A stretch of 64,000 nt of DNA from Tritrichomonas musculus (Eukaryota > Parabasalia > Tritrichomonadida > Tritrichomonadidae). The position numbers and the translations under genes are program-made. The DNA is taken from contig JAPFFF010000068.1 in the NCBI GenBank assembly GCA_039105265.1, positions 62,001 to 126,000 of the forward strand. The letters run 5' to 3'. Below are positions 33,501-48,500 of the stretch, piece by piece (within the stretch, counting starts at the first letter, position 1; each line of letters opens with the position of its first letter). The notes below the pieces were generated by a model. The model worked only from the letters and a program-made list of their open reading frames with translations. It made no database searches and was not told the DNA's origin.

Positions 33501-36500
33501 CTGAATATATAGATTGACCTTTGGTGGCTTTGTTGTTTGTAAATGTGCAATTAGAGATTTCAATTTCGGCATCAGATAGACTTTCACTTTCACTGCCTGA
33601 AATATAGATTGCTCCTCCATTGAATGCATCATTGCCTGAACCTTCGGCAGAATTGCTCTCAAATTCGCAATTTTTAATAGTTGATGTTTGACTTGGTTGA
33701 ATTGAGATGCATAAACCATTTGATCGAACTTTATTAGATTTGAAATGACAGTTTTCATAGGTGATTTCTCTATCGTTTTGTTCTATTAATGAACCGCAAT
33801 TGCATCCTTCAAAAACGCAATTGGTGAATTTCTTTGATTGAGACTGTTCATTTAGAATAATTATGGGAGAAAGTGATGAAGTGCATCTTTGAACTTCGAG
33901 AGAATCAAAGGTTATTCCTTCAGAAGTGGAAATATCAACTTTGAATAATGTAGTAGGGGAGCCTGTAATATCTCGAAGCTCGCAATGATCAATTGTTGAT
34001 ATTGAGGAATCAACAATATGGATTCTGGAGCCTTCATTCGCAATATTATTGAATTTGGTTTGGGAAATATTAATGATCCATTTTGATTCCATTATTTCTG
34101 AATTATCAAGAAGAACTCCATTGTTAGCTGGGAGTGTAATGTTACTATTTGTTAATTTAAATGTACTTGATGATATGATGTGTATTCCTCCTCCATCAGT
34201 TGTAGTTGATTTTACACCGATATTGATATCATCAATGATATTTGATCGGCAACCGCTAACAACCAAATATCCAAGTGAATTTTCGGTTGTAGTGAGATTG
34301 TCATTAAAGTTGCATGATAATATTTCAAGGTCGGTTTCAATTCCTTTGCCGATATAGATCGAATTGCCTTTGCCATCTGTAGCAACATTTGAATTGAATT
34401 CACATTTATATATAATTATTTTCTTTTCATATGTTTGGACTTGTTTTGAATAATCTGGTGAGATATGAATAGCCCCTCCAACTTTGCCTTCGTTCTTTTC
34501 AAAGGAGCAATTTTGAATAGTGATGTCTTTATTAACTTTAAGTGAAAGAGCTCCGCCTTCATCTTTTTCTTTGTTCTCAATGAATTTGCATCCATCAAAG
34601 GTCAGTTTGCAAAAAGCTGTGGATTGTGTGTCTCCAAATTGAAGGCCGCCGCCGCCTTGGCCATTTCTATATGGTCGATTATTAATAAATTTGCATCCAA
34701 TAAATTGAACTTCATAATCATCTTTGTTAATGTTTGGAGAAGCCCAGATTCCAATTCCTCCACCATATTCGGAACTAATTTCAAGATTTTGGAATGTATT
34801 ATTTTCGAGAATTAAGAAATTGGTCTTTAATAACATAGACAAATAATAATCTTCATATTTAATGTTTTCGACAATATTGTTGGTAATAACAGGATTCTTA
34901 TAAAATGTAAATTTCCATGTATGATCACTATTCTTTTGCCCATCAGAGTTGACTGGATTACATCCGGTGAATCGATTTCCATTCATAGTAAAGTATTCCA
35001 ATCCATCACTTGCAGCGTTTTGAATTCCAATAGCTTTCACACCATTGTTGGATACATTAATAAAAGTATTGAAATTGACACTGATAAATTCATTGTTCGA
35101 TATGATTGCTGAGCATGATTTTTGATAATCATTGCTTGAAAATGAAAAGTTGCATGATTCAACGATAACGTTTTGTGTAACTATATTTATAACAGAGCAT
35201 CGTAAATGGAAGCAATCTTCAAATCGACTTTCACTGATAGTAATGGTGTGATGTTGATTGTTGTTTGTATTTTTAACACATATTCCTGTAGTAGAATCTG
35301 TGTTTCCTGAACAATGATAAAATGTATTATTGAAGGCTGTGAATTCGATCTTAGAATTAAGAGATGAGAAATCAATCAAAAGACCAGATGTGCTTGAACA
35401 GTCATTATCAAATCTGATTGTATTATTTTCAAATATGATACTCTTTAGTAATTTAATAACATATCCATCATTATGACAGCAATCAATAAATGTGCAGTTG
35501 ATAATTAATTCATTGGTTGAAGATGAATTAATTTCGAGTGAATAAGGCAATCTCTTTATGACCAAATCTTTATAAATTGGAGTTCCATATTTATCAAGAT
35601 ACATAATAGGATTAACATCAATTGATTCATCAGTGTTATTGAATACATTTGTGTCGAGGTCAATTTCTTGTCTCATTGATGCAATAACATAATCAAATGA
35701 TTCTCCGTTGAAGTTATCAGTAAATGTGTTGTCCTTGAATTCGTATATATGTGAATTAAGGGTGTCGTTAATATAAATGGCATTGCCATATTTGCCTGCC
35801 TTATTACGTTGAAATACAGATGAGCTGATTGAGCAATAAGGTGTCTCTTCATCTTCCAAAGTTGTGAATTCATTCATGTAATCATAATAGCCGATGAAAA
35901 GTGCACCTCCATTTTGACCGCATTCATTATCATAAAATCTACTTGATTCAATTGAAATTGACTTAATGTATGAGATGTAAAGAGCACCTCCATTTTCTGT
36001 GACATTATTATTATCATATGTACAATTGTCTATTACAAGGTCAATACGTGCGGAGCTTGTTGTGGATGAAGCCATAATGTTAGCACCACCATTTCCTGAA
36101 GCTGAGTTGCGAGAAAATGTGCATGAAATATATTGTTCAGTGATAGGAATTAATTTCTTACTTGAAATCGTAATTCCTGACACACCAGATGAGGTTTCTT
36201 TATTGTTATTCAAAAATTGGCAATATGAAACTTCTTGATTGACATAAGGAGTAGTAATGGTGTCAGTTGGGTTAATTTCAATTATTCCAAGATTATTTTC
36301 ATAATTGAATTCTTGAATTGTATTATATGAAAAGGCAATTTCTCTAGGTGATGAAACACTAAAGCATGAAGCTTTAGGTGCTGAACAGTTGGTGAAGGTA
36401 CATCCTGTAATTGAAAGTTTTTCTTCAGCATTATAAACGTAAATTGCACCACCGTCTGTTGCTTTGTTAGATGAAAAGATGCAATCATTAATTTCTACTT

Positions 36501-39500
36501 TATTGTTGGTTTGAATTGATAAAGCTCCACCTTTTCCTTCTGCTTTATTGTTGCTGAAATAGCATGTATCAAATATTAAATGGATTTTAGCTTTATTATA
36601 ACTATTAGAAGTTTCATCATCACAATTAAATGCACCGCCATTTTTATCTTGAATACTTTCCATGAAGTAGCAATTGCTGAAGGAAAGAGTAAGTAGATTA
36701 TTACTAGATTGTGTAATTCTTGCTCCAAAACCACCTCGAGTGGTAGAGAAGTTCATAAATGTATTATTTTCAAATATTATTGGAATATCTCCACTATTCA
36801 TATCAAATATAAACGCATATCTAAATTCATCATCATTATTAATAATAATTGAAGAAACTAATTTAATATTTTCGAAAATATTTCTGGCAATAATAGGCGC
36901 AGATTTCAACTCTCCACCATTAGAGTTATCCCATGAATGAATAAGAACGCCGTAATTGCACCTGGTGAATTTGTTATCAGTTATCTCAATTCCATTTCCT
37001 TCAGAATACTTCATACTTGTAACACGAACTGTGTTTTTGCCACATTCAATGAAATTGTTGCCAGATACTTTTAAGTTTTCACTATATGATGAAATAGCTG
37101 CCGTAGTAGAAGAAAATGTGCTATTGAGGAGTTCAACTATCATAGCTGAGCCATCATTAATACCAATAGCATTTCCTCCTCCATTTGGATCTCCATTATT
37201 TCCGCAATGATCGAATTCACACTTGAAAATAATGATTTTTGATAGTTTATCAGCTTCTATAGTGTTGCTCCATGGTTGTCCATTATTCTGTTTCATGCAG
37301 TTCTTGAAATATGAGTTTTGAATAAGAGCTTCTTTTCCTTCTGCATTTAGCTTAATACCAATGCATGAACTACGAATATCATCAAATTCAATTTGGATAT
37401 TATCAATAAGAATGATGTTACTATTTGATTGTTGAGAAACTTGATATGACAATACATATTGAGTTGTTGCATGTCCGCAATTATGGAATCTTGTATCTTG
37501 AATAGCTAATCCAATTGATGCACTAGATCCAGAAACTTTTATACCTGTGTAATCAGATTCTGAGTCACAGCTTTCGAATTGGCATTCAGTAACACTTATT
37601 AATTCGGATGATTGTTCAGGGACGGAAATGCAAATACTTCCACCTGTGCATTTAGTAAATTTACAGCCTAGAATATTAACATTATTTTGATTGGCTTGGT
37701 TATTGCTATGATGATAATAAATTGAGCCTTCAGATGATTTAGTGTTAACAAAGCTGCAATTTGTTATTTCAATTTTGCCATTGTTATTGATTTTGAGAGC
37801 TCCACATGCTTTATCGTTGTTTTCGTTAAATTCAATAGATGAATTATGAATTGTAAAGTCATTGGAAATAACTTCCATTATATATGAAGTACATTCGCAA
37901 TTAATAAATATCAAAGTATCAAGATTAATCTTACTATTTTGAGAATTCTCAATAAAGTGAATTGGGTGATTGATTGTATTAATAAATTGAGTTGAACTGA
38001 TTTCATGATTTCCATTTCCAAGAAGAATTCCACCGCATGAATCCGATGTATCTGCAAATTCAATTTTTGAACCAGACATTTGGAAATTACCATCTGCTTG
38101 AATTATATATTCTGTTGCTTTGCAATTCACAAATGAAATACCGTTTAATGAATAGGATTTATCTTGAGTAATAATAAGAAGAGGTGATTGGGTGGATTTG
38201 ACATTTGTAAATTCAATATCTTCTATTGATTGAGTGTCAAAAAGAAGTGGCTTAGTGCACGAAAACTCAACATTTTGAATTTCAAGATTAGATGATTTGA
38301 GAATAACCGTATATTCAGTACTATCATCAGTGAATCTAGTATTTTCCTTGATATGAATTTGTGTATTAGCACTGTCTGAATAAATAGATTGTCCTTCGGT
38401 AGCTTTATTGCCATTAAATGTGCAACCTGTTATTATTAATTCATTTTCTGGTCCATTTTGAATATATATTGCACCTCCTTGAGAACTTGATTGAATAGCT
38501 TCATTAGATACAAACTCGCATCTATCAATGGTAACAGATTGACCTGATTTAACATATATTGATGCACCGTTTGATTGAACTTTATTGGACAAAAACTTGC
38601 AAGATCGGTAATTTATGAGTGAAGTAACATATGAAAATATTGCACCACATTCGCATTCTTCAAATGTGCACCCAGTAACATCAACTTGATTTTGTGATTG
38701 AGTCATTTCAATCAAAGGTGATTGGTTTGATGAGCAACTTTGGATATAAATCGAACCAATTTCTAAACTTTGAGTTTGTGGTATATCTAATTTTAATAAT
38801 AAGCCTGAAGAGTTAATGTTTTCAAGATAATAATCTTGAATAGTATTAGCATTTGAATCAGATAGAAGAATAGCTGAGCCTCCATTTGCCAGATTATTAA
38901 AGTCACAATTGGAAACATGTAAATTCCATGTTTCAGAAAGGCTTAGTGAATTGTCAAGTTTGATGCAATTATTTGTGCTTCCTGAGATATTAAAATCATC
39001 GATAGAGATTGAACTTGAGCCTTTAATGTATAGAGCTCCATCGATTTTATTCGATTTGGTAGTAAATGTCAAATTGTTAATATTTGTCGACTTGCAACCA
39101 CTAACAATGAAATAGCCGAGTGTTTGAATATCTGCTGCAGTGTTTTCATCATTGAACTCGCATGATGTGATAATTACATTTGTGGATTCTCCTTTATCAA
39201 CATAAATGCTGTTTCCTTCAGCCGCAACATTAGATGAAAATTGGCAATGATCAATAGTGATCATTTCTGGTTTGTTGTGTGTTCCATATGGGTAATCGGG
39301 ATAAATATAAATGGCACCTCCACGACTACCTTTGTTGCTATCAAATTGACAATTAACGATATTGATGTTTCTATTAGTCTCAAGTGCAATTGCGCCTCCT
39401 TCATCTGGTGCATAATTTCCTCGGAATTCGCATCCATCAAATGTAATGTTGCAATTTGCTGTTGAATCTGTCCAACCATGTTGAAATGCACCTCCTTGAT

Positions 39501-42500
39501 TATATGTAAATCCTCTTTCATCATTATGATGATCCAAGGCTTCATTGTTATAAAACTTGCAATCTTTAAATATTATAACATATGAAGCTCCATTTTGATT
39601 AGGAACAAACCAATGTGAAAGACCTCCACCAAAGCTGCCGCCTAAATGAAGATTTTGGAATGTGTTGTTTTCAAGATAAAGATAATCTTGATATACTCTA
39701 ATGCTAAGATAATAATGTTGATACTCTATGTTCTCAACAATATTATTGGATATGGTTGGATTAGAATTAAATTCAAAATTCCAAACTTTGTGTATATTCT
39801 TTTGATTTTCAAAGTTAACTGGATTGCATGATGTAAAACAATTGTATTGAAGATTGAAGACCGTTTTACTACTGTCTAAAGAATCTGATTTTGCAATTTT
39901 GACAACATCATTTGCGCAATTAATAAATGAATTGTATTGAATTGTAACTGCTTCATTGTTTACATTAATAGCGCCGCATGCTTTATCATATTCATTTGAT
40001 GAAAATGAAAAGTTTGAGTATTCAATAATAGTATTTTCTGATTGAATCGTGGCAATTGAGCATCTTGAATGGAAACAATCTTTAAATCGGCACTCACTGA
40101 TAGTTATGGTGTTTTGAGGATTGTCATTCTTAACGCATACTCCTGTTGTGGAATCAGCGCTTCCTGAACAATGATCAAAGGTGGTATTGAACACCGTGAA
40201 TTCTGCACCTTCATTAGGAGATCTAAAGTCAACCAAAAGACCTGATGTTGTTGAGCAATCATTATCAAATTTGATGGTATTATTTGCAAATGAGATGCTC
40301 TTATGTAAAATGATGACAAATTCATCATTATGACAGCAATTGATGAATGTGCAGTTGATGATTAATTCACAAGTATCTTCCGAACTAATAGTAAGTGCGT
40401 TTGGTAAATTCTTGATAACCAAATCTTTGTAAATAGGATGGCCAAATTTATCAAGATAAATGAGTGGATGTACATCAATTGATTTATCAGTATTATTAAA
40501 AATGTTTGTTTCAATATTAAGATTTTGCTTCATAGATGCAATAACGTAATCAAATGCCATATTTTCATTGTAATTATCAGTGAATACATTGTTTTCTATT
40601 GCATATGCGATATCATCTTCTCTAATATCGCAGATATAGAGAGCATTGGCATGATTTTGTGCTTTATTGCGTTCGAAAATGCATTCTGATATAGAGCAAT
40701 ATAATTGACTTTCTAAAAGAGTTAAATCAGTGGTTATACTTTGATTGTATTCAATAAATAGAGCGCCTCCTCGGGAATAGCATTTATTGTCATAAAACTT
40801 AGATTCTTCAATTGAAACTTGGTTCATATTTGAGATATAGAGAGCGCCTCCATCCTGTGATGCTGAATTGTTTCTAAATGTGCAGTTAATAATATTAAGA
40901 TCGACTTCGACAAGCCTGCTAGATGAAATGCAGCATGCTCCTCCATTTCCATCTTTAACTGAGTTGCGTTCAAAGTTACATGAATGATATGTTGCTGACA
41001 TTGCATTATTAGAAATAGAATTAGTAATTAGGATTCCTGAAAACTTACTTGAACTTCCAAATTCCTTAACAGTATTGGTGATATTAGTATATTTAATTTC
41101 TTGATTGATTTCAGTGCCAGTAATTTCAATAATAGCAAGATTCTTTTGATAGGTGATATCTTCAATGACATTGAAACTGAAAGTAATTAGGTTTGGAGAT
41201 TTAAGACTAAATAAAGCAGTGCTGGATGCATTGCAATCAGTAAACTTACAGCCAAAAATAGATGTAGTGCCTTGATCTGTTTGGTCAATATATATTGCGC
41301 CACCTTTTCCATTATCACCATTTGCTTTATTAGATAGAAATTCACAATCAGAAATTTTAATTTCATTTTTATTGGTAATGGAAATAGCGCCTCCCCTTTC
41401 TGTAGCTTGGTTATTTATGAAATGACATTCAGTGAATTCTAATTCTATACGTCCGCCATTGTAGTTCTCATCACATTTGAATGCTCCCCCATCTTTTTCT
41501 TGTTGATTATCAAAGAAATAACAATTATTAAATATAACTTGAACTGGATTGGCAGGATTAGTCGATGTGATTCGTGCACCAAATCCACCTAATGTTGTTT
41601 GGAATTCTTGGAATGTATTATTATTAAATACAATAGGAACACCATCTGTTATTGTAAAGATAAATGTAAATGTATATTCGTCTTTATCTGAGCCTGTACT
41701 TAATGTTAATAATGAAACTTTATCAAATATATTTCGTTCAATAATTGGTGCGCGTTTTAATGCTTTTGACCATGAATGAACAAGAACTCCATATTTGCAT
41801 TCCATAAATTTGTTCTCTATTATTTCAACTCCTTGGGTGTCGCCGCCTTGATCGCTTGTGACTCGAACAGTATTCTTACCACAGCCTTTGAACTCATTAT
41901 AATATACTTTAAGGTTTTCACTATATGATGAAATAGCTGCCGCGGTTCTTTCAAATGTACAGTTCCCAAGATAAACTTCTGTAGCTGAGCCATCATTAAT
42001 GCCAATAACATTTCCACCTCCATTGGGATCGTTTTTGTTTCCACAAAAATTGAATTCACACTCAGAAATTGTAATCTTAGATAAATAGTTGGTAATTATA
42101 GTATTACCCCATGGTTGGACGTTAGTTGCTGTATGCTTCATGGTATTAGTAAATGTGCAATTGTGAATTAATACTTCTCTGTTATTTTCTTCGATCTTAA
42201 TAGCAACAGCAGAATAGTCATGATTATCAAATTCGATTTTAGTGTTTTCGATTAGGATTTGTTGAGAGGATTCAATACTTAATTGGTCGGAGATTTTATA
42301 TAAAAGTACATATCCTCCATCGTTAGTTCCACAATTATGAAATGTGCATCTTTCAATATTCAATCCAATGGAATCACTGGTGTCTGTTACATAAATTCCT
42401 GTGCATCTATATGTGGTATCTAAAAGTTCGCATTGTTCAAAATCACATTCCTTAATATTGATGATTTCTAACGATTTGCTTGGAACATTAATTCGAATAC

Positions 42501-45500
42501 TTTCGCCTTTGCATCCTTCAAATGTACATCCTTCAATAGAAGGTAAATATTCTGAAGTGCCTAATTTTTCTTCTGAATGTGTATAAAGAATCGTTCCAGT
42601 AGTTGATTTGGTGTTTAAAAATGTGCTGTCGATTATACTGATTTTGTTAAGGCTTCCAATCTTAATACCTCCACATGCTTTGTTGGAATCTGTAAATGTA
42701 ATATTTGTTCGTTCAAGTAAAACATCAGAATTATAAATTTCAATAACATATGGTTCACATTCACATTCGATAAAGAAAACATTGTCAAATATAAAGGAAG
42801 TTTGATCAGTTCCTTGTCCTTCAATATAAAGAAGTGGTGAGTACGTAGATGTAACTTTATTGAAAGTAATATCTGAAATATTAGTCGCAGATTTAAACAA
42901 AATTGGATATGATTTCTTGGTATTCGCTTCGTTTAATTGACTCATGCTAAATTCAACATTAGATATGTTAAGAGATCCGGTTTCAAGGACAATCATGTAT
43001 TGTGGTTCTTTAATATTATCATTTGTATTAGTATTAACATTGCTATCAAAATCACTTTCTGTAAGAACAAAATTTGAAATATCTGAGGATCCATAAAATG
43101 CTTGTCCTTCAGTTGCTTCGTTATTATAAAAGTGGCATCCAAAAATAGTAAGATCTCCTCCAACATTCTCAATATAAATGGCTCCACCTAGTCCTGTATT
43201 AGCTTTGTTCGATATAAATTTACAGTTTTCAATAATGGCATCATTGTTGGTATAAATGCTTAATGCTCCTCCATTAACATTCGCTTCATTGCTCGTAAAT
43301 TGGCACATGCTAAATGTTAGTTCAATGTTGCCTTCATTGTAATTTTCTTCAGAACTTCGAAATGCTCCTCCACTACATGTTTCATTTATTTGATGATTAT
43401 TATTGAAAATGCATTCAACAAATGTTAAATTAACTGCATTGGCAGGATTAGTCGATGTGATTCGTGCACCAAATCCACCTAATGTTGTTTGGAATTCTTG
43501 GAATGTATTATTATTAAATACAATAGGAACACCATCTGTTATTGTAAAGATAAATGTAAATGTATATTCGTCTTTATCTGAGCCTGTACTTAATGTTAAT
43601 AATGAAATTTTATCAAATATATTTCGTTCAATAATTGGTGCGCGTTTTAATGCTTTTGACCATGAATGAACAAGAACTCCATATTTGCATTCCATAAATT
43701 TGTTCTCTATTATTTCAACTCCTTGGGTGTCGCCGCCTTGATCGCTTGTGACTCGAACAGTATTCTTACCACAGCCTTTGAACTCATTATAATATACTTT
43801 AAGGTTTTCACTATATGATGAAATAGCTGCCGCGGTTCTTTCAAATGTACAGTTCCCAAGATAAACTTCTGTAGCTGAGCCATCATTAATGCCAATAACA
43901 TTTCCACCTCCATTGGGATCGTTTTTGTTTCCACAAAAATTGAATTCACACTCAGAAATTGTAATCTTAGATAAATAGTTGGTAACTATAGTATTACCCC
44001 ATGGTTGGACGTTAGTTGCTGTATGCTTCATGGTATTAGTAAATGTGCAATTGTGAATTAATACTTCTCTGTTATTTTCTTCGATCTTAATAGCAACAGC
44101 AGAATAGTCATGATTATCAAATTCGATTTTAGTGTTTTCGATTAGGATTTGTTGAGAGGATTCAATACTTAATTGGTCGGAGATTTTATATAAAAGTACA
44201 TATCCTCCATCGTTAGTTCCACAATTATGAAATGTGCATCTTTCAATATTCAATCCAATGGAATCACTGGTGTCTGTTACATAAATTCCTGTGCATCTAT
44301 ATGTGGTATCTAAAAGTTCGCATTGTTCAAAATCACATTCCTTAATATTGATGATTTCTAACGATTTGCTTGGAACATTAATTCGAATACTTTCGCCTTT
44401 GCATCCTTCAAATGTACATCCTTCAATAGAAGGTAAATATTCTGAAGTGCCTAATTTTTCTTCTGAATGTGTATAAAGAATCGTTCCAGTAGTTGATTTG
44501 GTGTTTAAAAATGTGCTGTCGATTATACTGATTTTGTTAAGGCTTCCAATCTTAATACCTCCACATGCTTTGTTGGAATCTGTAAATGTAATATTTGTTC
44601 GTTCAAGTAAAACATCAGAATTATAAATTTCAATAACATATGGTTCACATTCACATTCGATAAAGAAAACATTGTCAAATATAAAGGAAGTTTGATCAGT
44701 TCCTTGTCCTTCAATATAAAGAAGTGGTGAGTACGTAGATGTAACTTTATTGAAAGTAATATCTGAAATATTAGTCGCAGATTTAAACAAAATTGGATAT
44801 GATTTCTTGGTATTCGCTTCGTTTAATTGACTCATGCTAAATTCAACATTAGATATGTTAAGAGATCCGGTTTCAAGGACAATCATGTATTGTGGTTCTT
44901 TAATATTATCATTTGTATTAGTATTAACATTGCTATCAAAATCACTTTCTGTAAGAACAAAATTTGAAATATCTGAGGATCCATAAAATGCTTGTCCTTC
45001 AGTTGCTTCGTTATTATAAAAGTGGCATCCAAAAATAGTAAGATCTCCTCCAACATTCTCAATATAAATGGCTCCACCTAGTCCTGTATTAGCTTTGTTC
45101 GATATAAATTTACAGTTTTCAATAATGGCATCATTGTTGGTATAAATGCTTAATGCTCCTCCATTAACATTCGCTTCATTGCTCGTAAATTGGCACATGC
45201 TAAATGTTAGTTCAATGTTGCCTTCATTGTAATTTTCTTCAGAACTTCGAAATGCTCCTCCACTACATGTTTCATTTATTTGATGATTATTATTGAAAAT
45301 GCATTCAACAAATGTTAAATTAACTGCATTGGCAGGATTAGTCGATGTGATTCGTGCACCAAATCCACCTAATGTTGTTTGGAATTCTTGGAATGTATTA
45401 TTATTAAATACAATAGGAACACCATCTGTTATTGTAAAGATAAATGTAAATGTATATTCGTCTTTATCTGAGCCTGTACTTAATGTTAATAATGAAATTT

Positions 45501-48500
45501 TATCAAATATATTTCGTTCAATAATTGGTGCGCGTTTTAATGCTTTTGACCATGAATGAACAAGAACTCCATATTTGCATTCCATAAATTTGTTCTCTAT
45601 TATTTCAACTCCTTGGGTGTCGCCGCCTTGATCGCTTGTGACTCGAACAGTATTCTTACCACAGCCTTTGAACTCATTATAATATACTTTAAGGTTTTCA
45701 CTATATGATGAAATAGCTGCCGCGGTTCTTTCAAATGTACAGTTCCCAAGATAAACTTCTGTAGCTGAGCCATCATTAATGCCAATAACATTTCCACCTC
45801 CATTGGGATCGTTTTTGTTTCCACAAAAATTGAATTCACACTCAGAAATTGTAATCTTAGATAAATAGTTGGTAATTATAGTATTACCCCATGGTTGGAC
45901 GTTAGTTGCTGTATGCTTCATGGTATTAGTAAATGTGCAATTGTGAATTAATACTTCTCTGTTATTTTCTTCGATCTTAATAGCAACAGCAGAATAGTCA
46001 TGATTATCAAATTCGATTTTAGTGTTTTCGATTAGGATTTGTTGAGAGGATTCAATACTTAATTGGTCGGAGATTTTATATAAAAGTACATATCCTCCAT
46101 CGTTAGTTCCACAATTATGAAATGTGCATCTTTCAATATTCAATCCAATGGAATCACTGGTGTCTGTTACATAAATTCCTGTGCATCTATATGTGGTATC
46201 TAAAAGTTCGCATTGTTCAAAATCACATTCCTTAATATTGATGATTTCTAACGATTTGCTTGGAACATTAATTCGAATACTTTCGCCTTTGCATCCTTCA
46301 AATGTACATCCTTCAATAGAAGGTAAATATTCTGAAGTGCCTAATTTTTCTTCTGAATGTGTATAAAGAATCGTTCCAGTAGTTGATTTGGTGTTTAAAA
46401 ATGTGCTGTCGATTATACTGATTTTGTTAAGGCTTCCAATCTTAATACCTCCACATGCTTTGTTGGAATCTGTAAATGTAATATTTGTTCGTTCAAGTAA
46501 AACATCAGAATTATAAATTTCAATAACATATGGTTCACATTCACATTCGATAAAGAAAACATTGTCAAATATAAAGGAAGTTTGATCAGTTCCTTGTCCT
46601 TCAATATAAAGAAGTGGTGAGTACGTAGATGTAACTTTATTGAAAGTAATATCTGAAATATTAGTCGCAGATTTAAACAAAATTGGATATGATTTCTTGG
46701 TATTCGCTTCGTTTAATTGACTCATGCTAAATTCAACATTAGATATGTTAAGAGATCCGGTTTCAAGGACAATCATGTATTGTGGTTCTTTAATATTATC
46801 ATTTGTATTAGTATTAACATTGCTATCAAAATCACTTTCTGTAAGAACAAAATTTGAAATATCTGAGGATCCATAAAATGCTTGTCCTTCAGTTGCTTCG
46901 TTATTATAAAAGTGGCATCCAAAAATAGTAAGATCTCCTCCAACATTCTCAATATAAATGGCTCCACCTAGTCCTGTATTAGCTTTGTTCGATATAAATT
47001 TACAGTTTTCAATAATGGCATCATTGTTGGTATAAATGCTTAATGCTCCTCCATTAACATTCGCTTCATTGCTCGTAAATTGGCACATGCTAAATGTTAG
47101 TTCAATGTTGCCTTCATTGTAATTTTCTTCAGAACTTCGAAATGCTCCTCCACTACATGTTTCATTTATTTGATGATTATTATTGAAAATGCATTCAACA
47201 AATGTTAAATTAACTGCATTGGCAGGATTAGTCGATGTGATTCGTGCACCAAATCCACCTAATGTTGTTTGGAATTCTTGGAATGTATTATTATTAAATA
47301 CAATAGGAACACCATCTGTTATTGTAAAGATAAATGTAAATGTATATTCGTCTTTATCTGAGCCTGTACTTAATGTTAATAATGAAATTTTATCAAATAT
47401 ATTTCGTTCAATAATTGGTGCGCGTTTTAATGCTTTTGACCATGAATGAACAAGAACTCCATATTTGCATTCCATAAATTTGTTCTCTATTATTTCAACT
47501 CCTTGGGTGTCGCCGCCTTGATCGCTTGTGACTCGAACAGTATTCTTACCACAGCCTTTGAACTCATTATAATATACTTTAAGGTTTTCACTATATGATG
47601 AAATAGCTGCCGCGGTTCTTTCAAATGTACAGTTCCCAAGATAAACTTCTGTAGCTGAGCCATCATTAATGCCAATAACATTTCCACCTCCATTGGGATC
47701 GTTTTTGTTTCCACAAAAATTGAATTCACACTCAGAAATTGTAATCTTAGATAAATAGTTGGTAATTATAGTATTACCCCATGGTTGGACGTTAGTTGCT
47801 GTATGCTTCATGGTATTAGTAAATGTGCAATTGTGAATTAATACTTCTCTGTTATTTTCTTCGATCTTAATAGCAACAGCAGAATAGTCATGATTATCAA
47901 ATTCGATTTTAGTGTTTTCGATTAGGATTTGTTGAGAGGATTCAATACTTAATTGGTCGGAGATTTTATATAAAAGTACATATCCTCCATCGTTAGTTCC
48001 ACAATTATGAAATGTGCATCTTTCAATATTCAATCCAATGGAATCACTGGTGTCTGTTACATAAATTCCTGTGCATCTATATGTGGTATCTAAAAGTTCG
48101 CATTGTTCAAAATCACATTCCTTAATATTGATGATTTCTAACGATTTGCTTGGAACATTAATTCGAATACTTTCGCCTTTGCATCCTTCAAATGTACATC
48201 CTTCAATAGAAGGTAAATATTCTGAAGTGCCTAATTTTTCTTCTGAATGTGTATAAAGAATCGTTCCAGTAGTTGATTTGGTGTTTAAAAATGTGCTGTC
48301 GATTATACTGATTTTGTTAAGGCTTCCAATCTTAATACCTCCACATGCTTTGTTGGAATCTGTAAATGTAATATTTGTTCGTTCAAGTAAAACATCAGAA
48401 TTATAAATTTCAATAACATATGGTTCACATTCACATTCGATAAAGAAAACATTGTCAAATATAAAGGAAGTTTGATCAGTTCCTTGTCCTTCAATATAAA

